A stretch of 64,000 nt of DNA, taken from NCBI RefSeq assembly GCF_024713975.1, contig NC_091112.1:12539501-12603500 (forward strand). Direction: 5' to 3'. Below are positions 13,501 to 25,455 of the stretch, in pieces (position 1 is the first letter of the stretch; every line of letters begins with the position of its first letter). A program made the translations under genes and the position numbers. A model generated the notes under the pieces. The model was not told the origin of the DNA and searched no databases. It worked only from the letters and a program-made list of their open reading frames with translations. The DNA is from Paralichthys olivaceus (taxonomy: Eukaryota; Chordata; Actinopteri; Pleuronectiformes; Paralichthyidae).

Positions 13501-16500
13501 TCAAAACTCCGTTATCACCGTGTGTATCGGCAGAACGAGATTGCCATGTATCCCCATGAGAGGCACCTCTTCCACCCCCACGGCTCATCCTCCCCCTCCC
13601 TCAGTGACTCTCTGAGAAAAGTAAGTTGTTGCAGTGCCTTTTTGTAGGAAACACGTTTTTGCTCTCACTCTCAGATTTCATGCACTTGGTATGTGGAGTT
13701 GTCATCTATCTCTCTTTTTCTCTCAAACAGAGAGCTACTCTTACCAAGCAGGCGTCAGTGCACCAGGCTAAGGTCAGCTCTTGGCTCCATTCATCAGAGG
13801 ACATGAAAAAGTGCTGCAAAGGTTGTTTGCTTTTTATTGTTTAGTTTGTTTGTCCTTTTTCTTTCTTGCCTTACTAAAGCCCCTTTTCCACTGGCCGAAC
13901 CCCCCCCACTAACATCTGGGTTTCACTCCAGGGTCAAAAGACAGTAGACACAGGTCCATCTCTGGTCTGCAGTGACATGATACCTTGGCTCGAGGCTCAC
14001 TGCCTGCATTCACCCCCAACTTTCATCTGATAATAATTCATTTCTGTCTCAGACTTGGAGGAATGTGAATCGTACCTGCTTGAACTCAACCTGCTGCTTA
14101 AGAGCATGGAGGTCATCCACCGCACATACTCAGCTCCAGCCATCAGTGCACTCCAGGTAAACAAAGACACTCACATGAAGTTGACCATGATGTAAAATGT
14201 GGACACATTATTTGTCTTTATTAGAGCTGATTACCAATGAAAATGCATTTGCCGTCTTTGTTGGTGTAACAGAACAGTCGAGTAATATGCAAAATATGAA
14301 TCTTGGAATTAATGTAATATTTTCTGGTGCTCGGGTCAGTTTTGAAACTACATTTTTTTCCTACCCCTAATATGTTTTTGTTATTATCATAGGCATGTAC
14401 GTATGACATTCCAAAAAAAGAGAAGAGGCCGAGGAGGTGGCGATCCAAAAACAGTGGAAAAGAATCCAAAGCCACACTACAGGTACGTGTCATTTTCATT
14501 ATTATTACCTCTGCCATGCAGGTTATGTTTTCTCATGTTATTATGTGAAACAACTAAAACACAAAAGAGCTCCCACACACTGTCCAACTTGCAATCAGTC
14601 ATTTATTATGCAGTGATGTTTCGGTACTTGAACTGATGATGATGATTGCAAGTTGGACAGTGTGCTGGAGCTCTTTTCGCAGTTTTTTATCTACTCGTTC
14701 CTCTCCTACGTACTTGTTCCGCCAAACTGAGCTGCGAAGCATCAACAATTTTTGGTTAATTCTGAAACTGTGACAGGACATATTAGAACATGGCTGGCCG
14801 CCACAGTGTGGGCAATTACCAGGAAACACTGCTTTGAAATGGCAAGGGCATTAGCCTTGGCAGATGTCTGCACTCTGAGCACCCCTCTATTTGAAATCAA
14901 CAAGCATTATAGTGTGAGAATGAAAGCAAAACAATGGTTTTTACTTTACCTTTTTTCTGTGTTTGTCCCCCAGGTCCCGAGCTGTATCTCCTCTAATTCC
15001 CCTCGTCTTCATGCCTCCAACCCCAACCTGTCCACCACTGACTCAAATACCCAAGAGGCCTGTCCTGAATCTCCAGACTCTCCTACAGATGTGTCCCGTC
15101 TTCAGGTGGACTTCTGCAGGCTGGCAAACAACGGTGAGTCCCTGGCTAAGTCATCACAAGATTGCTCAGATTATCTATTTACTTTAGCCATAAAAAAATA
15201 TGCTGTTTTTTGCTTCTGTATGGTGAGATACACTAGTTTCCATGACGACTCTATACAAGACTCTATAAATCTTTGTTTCTGTCCCTGGCATTTGCTTCAC
15301 TGCAGTCCACACCACACTGAAATCAGCCTTCAGTTCCTTGGTAGCAGAAAAAGACAGACTGAGGCACACCATGGACATGCAGCCCCCACAGCCAGTGCAG
15401 GTCATGGGCTTAAAGACTGCTTATACCTCAGTGAGTGACTCTGTGATTCAGAACTCTCAAATCTGCACAATCACACCACAATCATGTTTTACCACATAAT
15501 TGGTTTCTCATCATTTAAACAGGAATGTCCAGGCGGCTCCCACTCCTTGGTCCACCAGGCGTCCAATGACAGCAGAGCATCTATCCCTGAGTCGGTATCA
15601 GAGTTCTATGACGCTCAGGAGTACCTTCTCTCCTCTTCCTCCTCTGAGAATGAGGTCAGATACTATTTTTTAACTCGTCCTCCTCCGATAGTTCATGTTA
15701 AAAGCTAAATGCTGGGATCTTACAATTTACTGAGAAATGTGAGAAATTGGAGGAAAAAATAAATCTCCCAGACAACAAGGTGACACATTTTTGGATACGA
15801 AAATATCCTGTTTCTAATTATAACAGAGGGAAGTGGACAACAGCGTCTGCTTACATGTTACAAGCTGTAGATATTCAGAATCTTTTCTTTATAAATACAT
15901 TTTTTATGAACTGAGGGTTTTTTTCAGCACAGAAATAATCGTCTAATAAAAATGAAGTCTAATCAACAGCTAGTTGTGCAGATAAAGTAATCTGTTTTAT
16001 TAGTCCTACAACTGGGTCTTAACTTGACTCATACCTGCATCTACAAATGTACAGTAAACCGCTGTTTTTATTTTCTATTGACTGGAGAGTCATTGGTTTA
16101 TGTTTGATCCTGTGCTTTGGATACTTTCTGACCTTTCACCATTGATTTCCTTTTGTCTCCAGGTGTCCGACGATGACTCGTACATCAGTGATGTCAGTGA
16201 CAGTGTCTCCATGGATACCTACAGCAATGAGGGAGGCAGTGAGAGACACAACTCTGGTATATAGTACAGTAGCAAGTTGTGTCTGCGTATGTGTGCTTGA
16301 GTACAACAGTAAAATACAGGGACCTTATTCTGTCACAGAGGGGCACTTGAGTGTGACTGCAGCTCAGCCTCTGTGTGTCCTATTGTGAGTTTAACACAGG
16401 AAATCAATTATGAATATCTGGAATCAGAGAAACTACTCACTTGCTGAGAGAATGTGCTAAACATATCTACTCCCGACTTCCAGACATGTTTACGTGACGA

Positions 16501-19500
16501 AACATCTGCTGACATGCATCATTAATTCACTGCTGCAGATGTTGTTTCCTCTATATTTTCTCTGCATGAATCTTTACCTCCATGAGGAAACATTCATTGA
16601 ATTACCATATCACTCAGTAGAGTGCATACCGAGGTTCCCCTATCGCTCCATCCTCATAAGTGTTGGACATCAGAGACTTTACAACATCAAATATTAAAAA
16701 TACCTTCCTTTTCCTTATCGTCTCATCGCCCCTCCCTCGACATTCCCCTCCTCCAGTCAGCAGTGTGGTGACCCTGACTCGCCGGCGCTCCGCGTTGCCC
16801 TGCCCATGTCCCGCCAGCAGCGTGAGCCTGTGGAATATCCTGAGGAACAACATTGGGAAGGACCTGTCCAAGGTGGCCATGCCAGTGCAGCTCAATGAGC
16901 CGCTCAACACCCTGCAGAGGCTGTGTGAGGAGCTGGAATACAGCGAGCTGCTGGACACTGCCAACCAGACGCAAGACCCTTACCAACGGATGGTGAGATG
17001 AAAAGAAAACACACATGATAAACTGCATGTATAAATCTGCAGAGGGAAGATGGAGCCTCGTATACATGTACAAATTCTACGTAAAAACTTGAGTCCTTTT
17101 ATACACATGTGATTATGCATCTAATATGCATAAACTATTCTCACATGAGCACTGTCACAAACTCTTATGATACCGCTAAGAAAATTATAAGGTTTGAGCT
17201 CGCAGAAAATAAAGATATTTTTTCAGTTCTCTGATGTTCACGTCAGCAAAAGTGAACAGGTAATACAGTGACTGCAGCAAATTATAAATAGGAAATGTGT
17301 TCAGTGCTCTTCCTCAAGCAGCTTTTTAAACTCTTATGTTTGTCTTTTTCGTTCTGTTAAAGGCTTCATTAAATCAAACGAAATACAATTTGAGCTTTCA
17401 CTCATCTTTTTTTGTTTCTATGACTTTTTGGTCAACCCAGGATATTTATAGTTCACAGTCAAAAAGACAAACCCTTTGCTAAACACACAAAAATATCCAA
17501 TACACAAGTCTCACACATCAGCATACTGTATAAATACTGTACACACTACAGATATGTACTATTACTTATGCTTACTTGTTAACAAACACATTTACACGCT
17601 TCCAAATTGGTTTCAGACACTCACCTCTCCTCTCTGATTTTCTATACAGGTGTATGTTGCTACATTTGCAATATCTGCTTATGCATCCAGCTTCCATCGA
17701 GCAGGTAGCAAACCCTTTAACCCCGTCCTGGGAGAGACGTACGAGTGTGACAGACCTGATAAGGGCTTCAGGTTTATAGCTGAACAGGTAGAGGTCACAG
17801 TTTTCTCACACACACACAACGCACCATTTACTGCCTGGGAATAAGAAGTAACACAAGCTTTCAAGAAAATGTTTTACATTTTGAATTTAATATATTAATA
17901 GATTGAGATCAGGCTGATTTTCCTGCTAATTAATTAGCCATTTATATTATTATTAAATAATATAAATGGGGCCAGACAATTTCCGGAGTTTGAAGGTTCC
18001 AGATGATGTTAAGGTTAACTGACTCAGACATTTGCACATACACCCCCTCTGGAAAATTTCAGCAAAATGTCTGAAAGCAGCTTTGGTCATTTGCAATTTA
18101 ATTGTCACACAGTTGTTAGGTTTTCACATGTCCGACCTATCAATGAAGATCTTGTGCACTGTAAGAACAGCGCCCTCTTCCTGTTGTATGCTTTAAAGCA
18201 ACTGAGAAGGCTTCAAACTAAATCCAATCTAGAAATCCTGCACTGACTTGCCAGTCGTCTCTGCGGTGGTCGTGTTTATTTACATTGATTATACTGATCT
18301 CGTAAAATGTGTGTATTAATGGTTTATAGCTCTTTAAAAACGTACACCTTTCCAGGCGTTTGTGTTTCACTGATTGATGAATACAGCTTCATGAGCTACA
18401 GTGTGCATTGTTTTGGATGAGGTGCCTTTATCTCATTTTGTATCTCTTCTCTCTATTTCCCAGGTGAGTCATCACCCGCCTGTGTCAGCATGTCACTCTG
18501 ATTCAAGGAACTTCTCCTTTTGGCAAGGTGAGCATGTCTTGAATTAACATAACATTTTCCCTCTGCTGTGCTCGGATTATATGAAAATTGCTTCAGTGGC
18601 GCCACACCTTTGTTTCTGAGTGATTATTATGTGCTGACGTTTATATTTAATGTGAAAACTGGTGTTGTGCAAGATTTCAGGAACCTCATTTAACTTTGTG
18701 ATCTTGGTGATCTCTTTAATATTCCATTGTGTAATAATTAAATACTTGTTATTTTTATTTTATAACAAAATCGCTGTGCAGATTATATCCATGAGACGCC
18801 ATTTGTTAAGTCAGACAATGTCTGTTCAGAAACTACTGAGTAACCAATGATTGTCAGAGAAACTGCAGACTGTTGCCTTGTTTGCATTCCTGATTGTGCA
18901 CATGAATAAAGACGCTGGTTTATAAAAAGACACTGTTGTTTGCTGAAGAGACCAGAAGAAAACCCATTGAAGATCCAAATTAAGATAGTATTGTGATTTC
19001 CATTGTCACAAGAGCTCACCTGTTACTTTTTCTTCAATTCTCGTTTAGATGTCCGATGGAAAAATAAATTCTGGGGCAAATCCATGGAAATTGTTCCCAT
19101 GGGAACCACACATGTCACACTACCTGCGTAAGTCCTTCACTCCTTTACCCAGTGTGTGTGGGTGTGTTTACACGTGCATATGTGTATACACTCGTGTTTT
19201 CAACATCAGAGTCCACACCACCATGCACAGTACTAGGAACAGAACATTATTCTTTTTACCGGCTAAGTATAGTTTATGTGTAATTTCTGCAGCTTTGGGG
19301 ACCACTATGAGTGGAACAAAGTGACGTCTTGCATCCACAACATCCTTAGCGGGCAACGCTGGATCGAACACTACGGAGAGATGGCCATCAAAAATATCAA
19401 CAGTGACGCTTGCCAGTGTAAAGTCACATTTGTCAAGGTTAGGAAAGACAAATATTTTATATCACGTGTGAATGTCTGTTCTGATTTTTATTCTGTTTGT

Positions 19501-21064
19501 TGACAAGAAAGAAGTAATGGTGAACATGTCTTCCAATCTGAACTTGGTCCTTCAGTGGACACAAACTGTACCAGCCTGTTCTTTCTTCCTAGTTTGTATG
19601 TTTTGATCAGTCACAGTCACATGTGACTCCCAGGTACTTATAATCAGTAGCTGTCTCTGCCTGGTATTAGACACTTGATTTTTAGCATTGTCATTCTATG
19701 AGCAGATACTTCAATCTGTTGTGAAAAAAAAAGTGCTGCCCACTCAAACAGACCTTTACACTGTCTTACCAAAAATAGAAAAACATATAAGTTAGAAATA
19801 AAAATTACTGCACACCACAACTCTAATCCTCAGTGACACAGACCTAAATCATTCAGCATTTTTTTTACATTGTTGTTTTAAATGCACTTCGTATTTTAAG
19901 ATTTTTACCTTTTCAGGCAAAATCATGGAGCTCCACAGTGAACGAGATAGAGGCCGTGGTTACCGACTCAAATGGCAAAGTTGTACACTCCCTTTTTGGA
20001 AAATGGCACGAGTCTGTGTTTAAAGGAGACCCGCCTTCTGCCACGTGCATCTGGAGAGCAAGTGAGTGATTTTACTCGATAGTAGTTCAGTCGAAAAACA
20101 TTCTTGACATGACAGCTGCTAATTTGTATATGTGTGTATGTAGACCTCATGCCAGTGGACCAGGAGCAGTACTATGGCTTCACCCAGTTTGCAGTGGAGC
20201 TGAATGAGTTGGACTCCACCCTGAGACCTCTGCTGCCCCCTACAGACACACGCCTCAGGCCGGACCAGAGGTTGGCACTGTCTACAATGTTGATCATTAC
20301 CTCCTGGTGTAACTCCTAACCTGACCGTAACCATGGCAATAGTCATACAAATTAAAATAATAATAAAAAAGATTTCCTGTTTTGCATTTGGCAAATGGTT
20401 TCAAAAGATGGCGTGCTCCAAAAAGACCAAATTCTATTGTTATTCATCATCACTCTCTCTGTCTCCTTTGTCCAGGCTGCTGGAGGAGGGGAACCCAGAA
20501 GCAGCTGAGGAGCAGAAACAGAGGATAGAGCAGCTTCAGAGAGAGAGGAGGAAAGTGCTGCAGGAGAACAACATGACACACCAGCCCCGCTTTTTCAAGT
20601 ATGATGCTCTTTTCTTGTTTGTGCATTCTCTCTGCACGAGTCTCTGTGTGCAGTCAGACACAATAATCTCTACAAAGTAATAATGATAATCTTAAAAAAA
20701 AGGAAAAAGAATGAATGCATAAATAAGAAGGCAGTCAGTTCCATGCTTCTCACAGGAGATCGTAACCACTCATATCATAAAGAGTGATAAAAAGTGGCAC
20801 CATTCTCTTTATTCCAAGTCAGTGATCCATCATAACTAATTTTGAAGCCGCTGTTTTATGATAAAACAAAAGTTGCATAGTGTTGCTTTAATATCGACAG
20901 TTGTAAACAATTAGTGATTTGTCATCGAAAATGTGTTGATCAGGTTTATTTCTTGTTGTGTCGACAGGAAATCTAAGGACGACTTGTGGGTGAGCAGCAA
21001 CTCGTACTGGGAGCAACGTAGAGACCCTGGCTTCAGCAAAATTGACTTCCCTGTGTTATGGTGA
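10518..21064 (+). CDS. osbpl3: Oxysterol-binding protein-like 3 (ORP3), complete, 21 coding exons
   Basis: Coding exons: 10518-10580, 11394-11510, 12694-12747, 13210-13323, 13468-13620, 13731-13821, 14053-14156, 14393-14482, 14974-15133, 15306-15430, 15523-15654, 16163-16256, 16757-16992, 17650-17787, 18464-18527, 19049-19127, 19293-19437, 19917-20061, 20144-20270, 20476-20598, 20968-21064. Together they give 2,451 nt and 816 residues; every junction has GT-AG borders and keeps phase. Order: Ser-rich N terminus (1-21), PH domain (about 43-139), linker with FFAT motif EFYDAQE (384-390), and the sterol/phospholipid-binding ORD (about 457-816) with the family signature EQVSHHPP at 556-563. ORP3 proteins bind VAP on the ER through FFAT and phosphoinositides through PH, moving lipids at ER-plasma membrane contacts. 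Human ORP3 is somewhat longer (887). ORP6 and ORP7 are close relatives; the neighbour gsdme and the sequence favour ORP3. The 5' acceptor of the first coding exon is at about 10,475. Confidence 0.93.
11394..13620 (+). other. osbpl3: PH domain of ORP3 (four exons)
   Basis: Exons 2-5 carry a pleckstrin homology domain that starts at [19 protein letters not shown] (residues 43-61), continues with the [14 protein letters not shown] strand, the [13 protein letters not shown] block and the [14 protein letters not shown] block, and ends in the C-terminal helix [12 protein letters not shown]. The basic KRRKWP-K-W-K-R cluster between the first two strands is the usual phosphoinositide contact. Exon 3 is only 54 nt; its donor was set at 12,748 because that border keeps phase with the LKKGKLHG start of exon 4. 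Confidence 0.9.
14563..14677. repeat. Long intronic inverted repeat (35-bp arms, 45-nt loop)
   Basis: Arms 14,563-14,597 and 14,643-14,677 are reverse complements at 33 of 35 positions; the only mismatches are two adjacent bases next to the GAGCTCC word. It lies in osbpl3 intron 8, 80 bases after the donor of exon 8. It would form a stable stem-loop in the pre-mRNA. It could be a fold-back repeat copy rather than a selected element. Confidence 0.85.
15523..15654 (+). other. osbpl3: Exon 11: FFAT motif (VAP-binding)
   Basis: This 132-nt exon encodes residues 358-401 and contains EFYDAQE, an FFAT core (consensus EFFDAxE) preceded by a Ser/Glu-bearing flank. In the ORP family this motif binds the MSP domain of VAP-A and VAP-B on the endoplasmic reticulum. 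Position 3 is Tyr instead of the Phe seen in human ORP3; an aromatic is allowed there. A run of five Ser follows the motif and exon 12 continues with the acidic stretch [10 protein letters not shown]. Confidence 0.85.
16757..21064 (+). other. osbpl3: ORD lipid-binding domain of ORP3 (exons 13-21)
   Basis: The domain begins at [20 protein letters not shown] (residues 456-475) and runs to the C terminus. The EQVSHHPP signature spans the exon 14/15 junction, as expected for conserved OSBP-family structure. Further hallmarks are [14 protein letters not shown] in exon 14, [10 protein letters not shown] in exon 16, [15 protein letters not shown] in exon 17, and [12 protein letters not shown] with the coiled [11 protein letters not shown] segment in exons 19-20. 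The protein ends FPVLW before TGA. No frame break or missing block was seen. Confidence 0.92.
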
Positions 21065-21625
21065 CCTCTGAGTACACAGAAACATCTCCACTACAATAAG
21101 TGGAGGGAAGTGTAAAACTGAACTGAGACTGGCCTCCAAGTGTCTGACCTGGTCATCAGGAATCAATCCATGTCATGGCCACCCAAACTAATATGGACTT
21201 CCTGCCTCCAGTTTCAGGGCAGAGCAGAGCCTGTAGAACCTCTGTTGTTGTTTCTCCTTCTCCTCTTATTATCATTACTGTAATTTACACAGTGTCTGTG
21301 TAGACTAAATATTCATATCATTATCGTCTGTTGCATCTCAGCATTTACCAAAGTGCCTTTTATTGCAGGGCTGCATTCAAATCAGCTGCTTTAGCGGTTA
21401 TGCAAAAAGATTTTTATTTAGATGATGTCAGTGTACAGTTTGGGGACTTCACTGCAGAGAAAAGAAACATGTTTGCATTTCAGCTTTGAATTCTAATAGA
21501 GGGACTTCAGCCTTATTTCAGTGTGCTGCCTTGTAGAAATCAGTCTTGACTGTCAGGACTGTGGGTACAGTTATTTACTGATGTGACAAAAGCAATAATA
21601 CTTAATGTTAAAAGAGGAAAATAAA
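21065..21625 (+). promoter_or_regulatory. osbpl3: osbpl3 3' UTR and poly(A) signal
   Basis: After the TGA at 21,062-21,064 there are no further coding exons. A canonical AATAAA at 21,620-21,625 is the first strong poly(A) signal; a second AATAAA at 21,773-21,778 could serve as an alternative end. Cleavage sites were not determined. Confidence 0.6.
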
Positions 21626-22281
21626 CTGTACAATGAACAGCCAAGTTATGGTTATGTGATACTTACTTTACTTTTAAAGCTACTTATTCTTCACTTCTTT
21701 CTTTTTTTAACTCTATATTTGGTTTTTGTGACAGAATGAGCTTCAGCTTGTTGCTCATTCCTCCCACAGTGTAATAAATATTTTCACCTTAACATAGCAC
21801 AAACAAAATAGATGGGTTGACACCACACAAGCAGTATGGAGGCATGTTATTTTTTTTTCTGTTGTTTAATTACGTCTGAAGTCTTGGTCACCAGTTACTT
21901 CAATTGTATCAGCTGCTACAACAAACAACAAGTGTTTTTCAAACATTCACCCAGCCCTCCACAGTGCTGAGTAGATAATGAGTGAAGTTTTTGGGTGAAC
22001 TAACCCTTTAATGATAATATGAACGTAATGTTACTCACATGGGGGCTATTCCGCATTAAAAATGTAGATACTTTCAATTTAGACTGACTCACAAAAAACA
22101 AAGTACTTCCTCTGTGGTGCAGCTTGCAGCGGGTAATCGTCAGGAGGTGTCGCATGGAACTACACTTTCTGCATCACTGCAGTGAGGTGATTTTGTGTTT
22201 AACCTCAGTTTATGTTATAAAAATGGGGTTTTGGCAATATGCATGTTATTAGCCAGCAGTGGTAACCTAGTCAGGTTTAAA

Positions 22282-22460
22282 GGGCAGATGTGGCGCAGTA
22301 GGTAGAACACCATGTCCTCTACCTGCAGAGAGTTTCACACCTGGCTCCATGTGGTTGTATGTTTATGTCGTTGATTGACATACAGGCCACAGACTTGGTC
22401 CTGTAGGTCACAGCTGCATTTCTGAGATGTGAATGTGGAAACAGGTGCATAGTGAGCAAT
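22282..22460 (+). mobile_element. Candidate tRNA-derived SINE
   Basis: The start reads AGATGTGGCGCAGTAGGTAGA, which fits a pol III A box (TGGCNNAGTNGG). A weak B-box-like AGTTTCACACCTGG follows about 45 bases later. The tail and target-site duplication could not be defined, so this may be an old copy. Confidence 0.5.
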
Positions 22461-22981
22461 GCTGTTCATTTTACATTCACATTCCACGTTTACTCAAAGG
22501 GTTTTCAGGTCGGCCACTTGTACTTTACAGGGTTTTTTCCAGTTATTGCTACTCAGGGGTGGATACATGGAGGGGGCACTGGCCCCAGCTGAAATCGAAT
22601 TAGCCCCTGAAGTGCCTATCAGTAGTCTTAAAGAATAAAGTCACGATAACAAATACCAACAAGCTAAGCTTTCTTGAAGTACACAATGTTCTTGAACAAG
22701 GAACAATTTTGTAAATAAATTAATTGATGTGTGGCTTTGCTCAAAGCTACAGAGTAAACAAGGAATGACTCAAATGTGCACCTTACTGAATCAGAAATTG
22801 GGCATGGATTTTGGACATATAATTGGCCCCTCTGTGTAAATTGTGGCCCCTTTATGGCCCCTGATTTAGATCAATCCTAGATCTTCCACTGCTGCTACTT
22901 TATACTGCTTCACTACAGTTCATCAGGAGAGAGAATAGAGGGACATTGTATGTCAAAGTGACAGGTTGAACTTTTAATGTA

Positions 22982-23215
22982 ATGGGTAGATGATAATACA
23001 TTTTATCTATATGTCACCTTTCGTACATAAAATGCAGCTCAAAGGGTTTGATAATAAAAGACATGAAATAAGAGTTCAATAGGAACACGTCAGTGGTAAA
23101 ACTAAAACAGATCAAATTAATTAAAAACAAGGTCATAGAAATAGGTCTTGAGTTGTTTCTTAAAACTGCATAACAGCAGAAAGCTGCTTCCCTAAACTTT
23201 TAATAGTTCGTATTT
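22982..23215. repeat. Dispersed repeat, copy 1 of a local pair
   Basis: The segment shares long blocks with 23,400-23,662: 'atacattttatctata', 'gtcacctttc', 'ataaaatgcagctcaaag', 'aaactaaaacagatcaaatt' and 'ctgcttccctaaacttttaatag'. Both copies have the same order and orientation about 425 bases apart. Wording such as 'aaatgcagctcaaag' is common in dispersed fish repeats. Confidence 0.75.
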
Positions 23216-23399
23216 TGGGGGGGTGGGTGGATATTGAGTTAACCTGCGGTAGGAGACCTTAGAGAATATACTCTGATAAAACATTCAGAGATGTACGAAT
23301 GTCACATGGGCTCAAAACCAGCAGCTCCGGGGGGGTCTGCTGACCAACTCTGCCGAGGGGGGTGATGCACGCATGCCTGATCAGATACTACAAAGGGTG

Positions 23400-23662
23400 A
23401 ATTGTAATGGGTCAATAATACATTTTATCTATACGTCACCTTTCATATATAAAATGCAGCTCAAAGTGTTTGACAATAAAAGACACAAAATTAGAGTTCT
23501 GTAAGAACACGTTAGCAATAAAACTAAAACAGATCAAATTAATTAAAAGCATTGAGTTGTATCTTAAAACCTTTGACAGAAGCTTGTTGTGGTGGGAGTT
23601 TGCTCCAGACCTTTGGTGCATAACCTCAGAAAACTGCTTCCCTAAACTTTTAATAGATACGA
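23400..23662. repeat. Dispersed repeat, copy 2 of a local pair
   Basis: This is the second copy of the repeat at 22,982-23,215. It contains an extra block of about 35 bases (near 23,575-23,615) relative to copy 1, and single-base differences throughout. A C- and G-rich unrelated stretch with GGGGGG runs separates the two copies. Confidence 0.75.
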
Positions 23663-25042
23663 TTATTTCTGAGTGTGAATGTTGCCTCATACAAATTACC
23701 AGGGAACTTCAATGCCCATTACCGCCACACTATTGTTTAAATCACCGGAAAATTTGTGTCACAAAATCAAGGATGATGAGTTGTTGTTAAATCATTCATT
23801 TCCATCTCAATGTATACAGAGAAAATAGATTTGTGACATTTCCTGCATTCCTTCCATCCTTAACCATTACTTGCATTTAAATTCTTTGTTCAAAGCTGCC
23901 AGTCAATATTTTAACCTGAAAAAGTATTCAGCATAAACTAATCAATTTGGGCTTTTTAACTTTTGTAAATGATTGTCATCCACTTAATGCAAATTCTCAG
24001 ATATGATGTCTTATTTGGAAGATGCTTGTGATTTACTAACATTTTTCATTGCCTTGCATCCGTTGCAGGTGTTTTAGCGGGACCTTTAAAGAGGACTAAA
24101 GGACTGTATCCTATTGTTCTGATTCTCAGACACAGTAGGTAATCGATGTGCTCATTACTTCAATGCCCATTCCCTTACAAGTTAAACTACAACACCCCCA
24201 GATTTAGTATATATAATATTTAATTTATCTGCTACTGACAGGTTACAACAACGTTCCCCATCCATTGCATTAAATACATTTGAAGAAAAACTAATTTCAG
24301 AAGTAATTGAAGTAGGTCAGTGTCATTTCTATCATAAGTTTTAATTTTGTCGAAGAGAGTGTTCTAAGTTTTTATGGTTAATACTCTGATCTTAGTAAGA
24401 TGTTTGTGGTCTACATTCCTAACATACTGTATGCAAAGCCAGATTACCTTGGCTGATTGTTCACTGAAACTACCCATTCCAAATACCCAATATTTGTATC
24501 TCTCTGAAGAGGCACAAAGCAGGAAACACTATTACCATGAACAATGAACTGTAGCCCTGTATTGTAATCCACCACAAAACCAATCCCTTTCCCATAATGT
24601 TGAAAGTAGCTCTTTGAGAAACATTTGCATTACTATACCAAGAGTAGTAAGTCATTGATGCCTTGTCCAAAGTCAACCACTGTTCAAATAGCTGGTCAGG
24701 ACTGCATATGCATTCTGGGCTCCTCACAGAAGTTTCACAGTCTTTAATGCCTTTTGGAAGTGATGCACTCTGCAAGCCCTCTGCAATTTTTGAGACAGAA
24801 GCCCTTTTCCACAGGATGAGGTAAGTTAAACATAGTAAACACCTTTTATCTTCATAGAAAATGTTAAAAATGTAGACTTTACAAATTTACACTCAAGCCT
24901 GCACAGCTATTGCAAGTGTTGCATATCATTGAAGTTCCAGTCACCAGTTATTCTAAAAGTGCTGCAATGAAAATCTCTATATATGTACTTAGCAAGCTTC
25001 CCAATTCATACTCATTCTCCTTTCTTTCTTTCTTTGCAGACA

Positions 25043-25455
25043 ACTCAAGTCAGTAGGTCATGTTGTTCATCCTAAACAACAAGTACATTTAATCAGGGAA
25101 ATGTACACACCAAGAGAAAGGTATGTTATTGCACAATATTGAATATTGAATATCTAAGAGCAAGCAAATTGTTACTGTGTTAATTCAAACTTAATGGGAC
25201 TGACAAATTGACCTCGTTTTACAAATGGCCATATTTAAAGATAATTGTGAATTGTGATGCAACCTCTGAATGAGAAATAAAACACAGTAACACTACGGAT
25301 CAAATCTTGAAGGTTATGAAATAATACTTAAACTGCAACATCTTTGATTTTCTTTCCAAGTTGGGATGACCTTCTAGCTTTCTTCCACCAGAGCCTTAAA
25401 GTAAGAACTCCTCCAGATGTGCTTGTGATTCACTGTGGAGGCAATGACCTTTGAC
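25043..25455 (+). pseudogene. Decayed SGNH-hydrolase-like coding fragment
   Basis: Two exon-like blocks can be read on the + strand. The first follows a TTTGCAG acceptor (25,034-25,040) and ends at an AAAG|GTATGT donor near 25,121. The second follows CCAAG near 25,360 and reads SWDDLLAFF..., then PPDVLVIHCGGNDL before TGA. The GGNDL element resembles block III (GxND) of SGNH/GDSL hydrolases, which also occur in some CR1-type retrotransposon proteins and in fish multi-copy genes. The reading frame is compatible across the supposed intron. No catalytic Ser or His block and no start were found, so it looks like a fragment or pseudogene; a transposon origin is equally possible. Confidence 0.45.

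Noticed and set aside
14752..15438. Open frame of 228 codons on the + strand
   Set aside because: It is osbpl3 exon 9 read through both flanking introns; the upstream and downstream parts have no family resemblance and the splice sites at 14,974 and 15,133 are clear.
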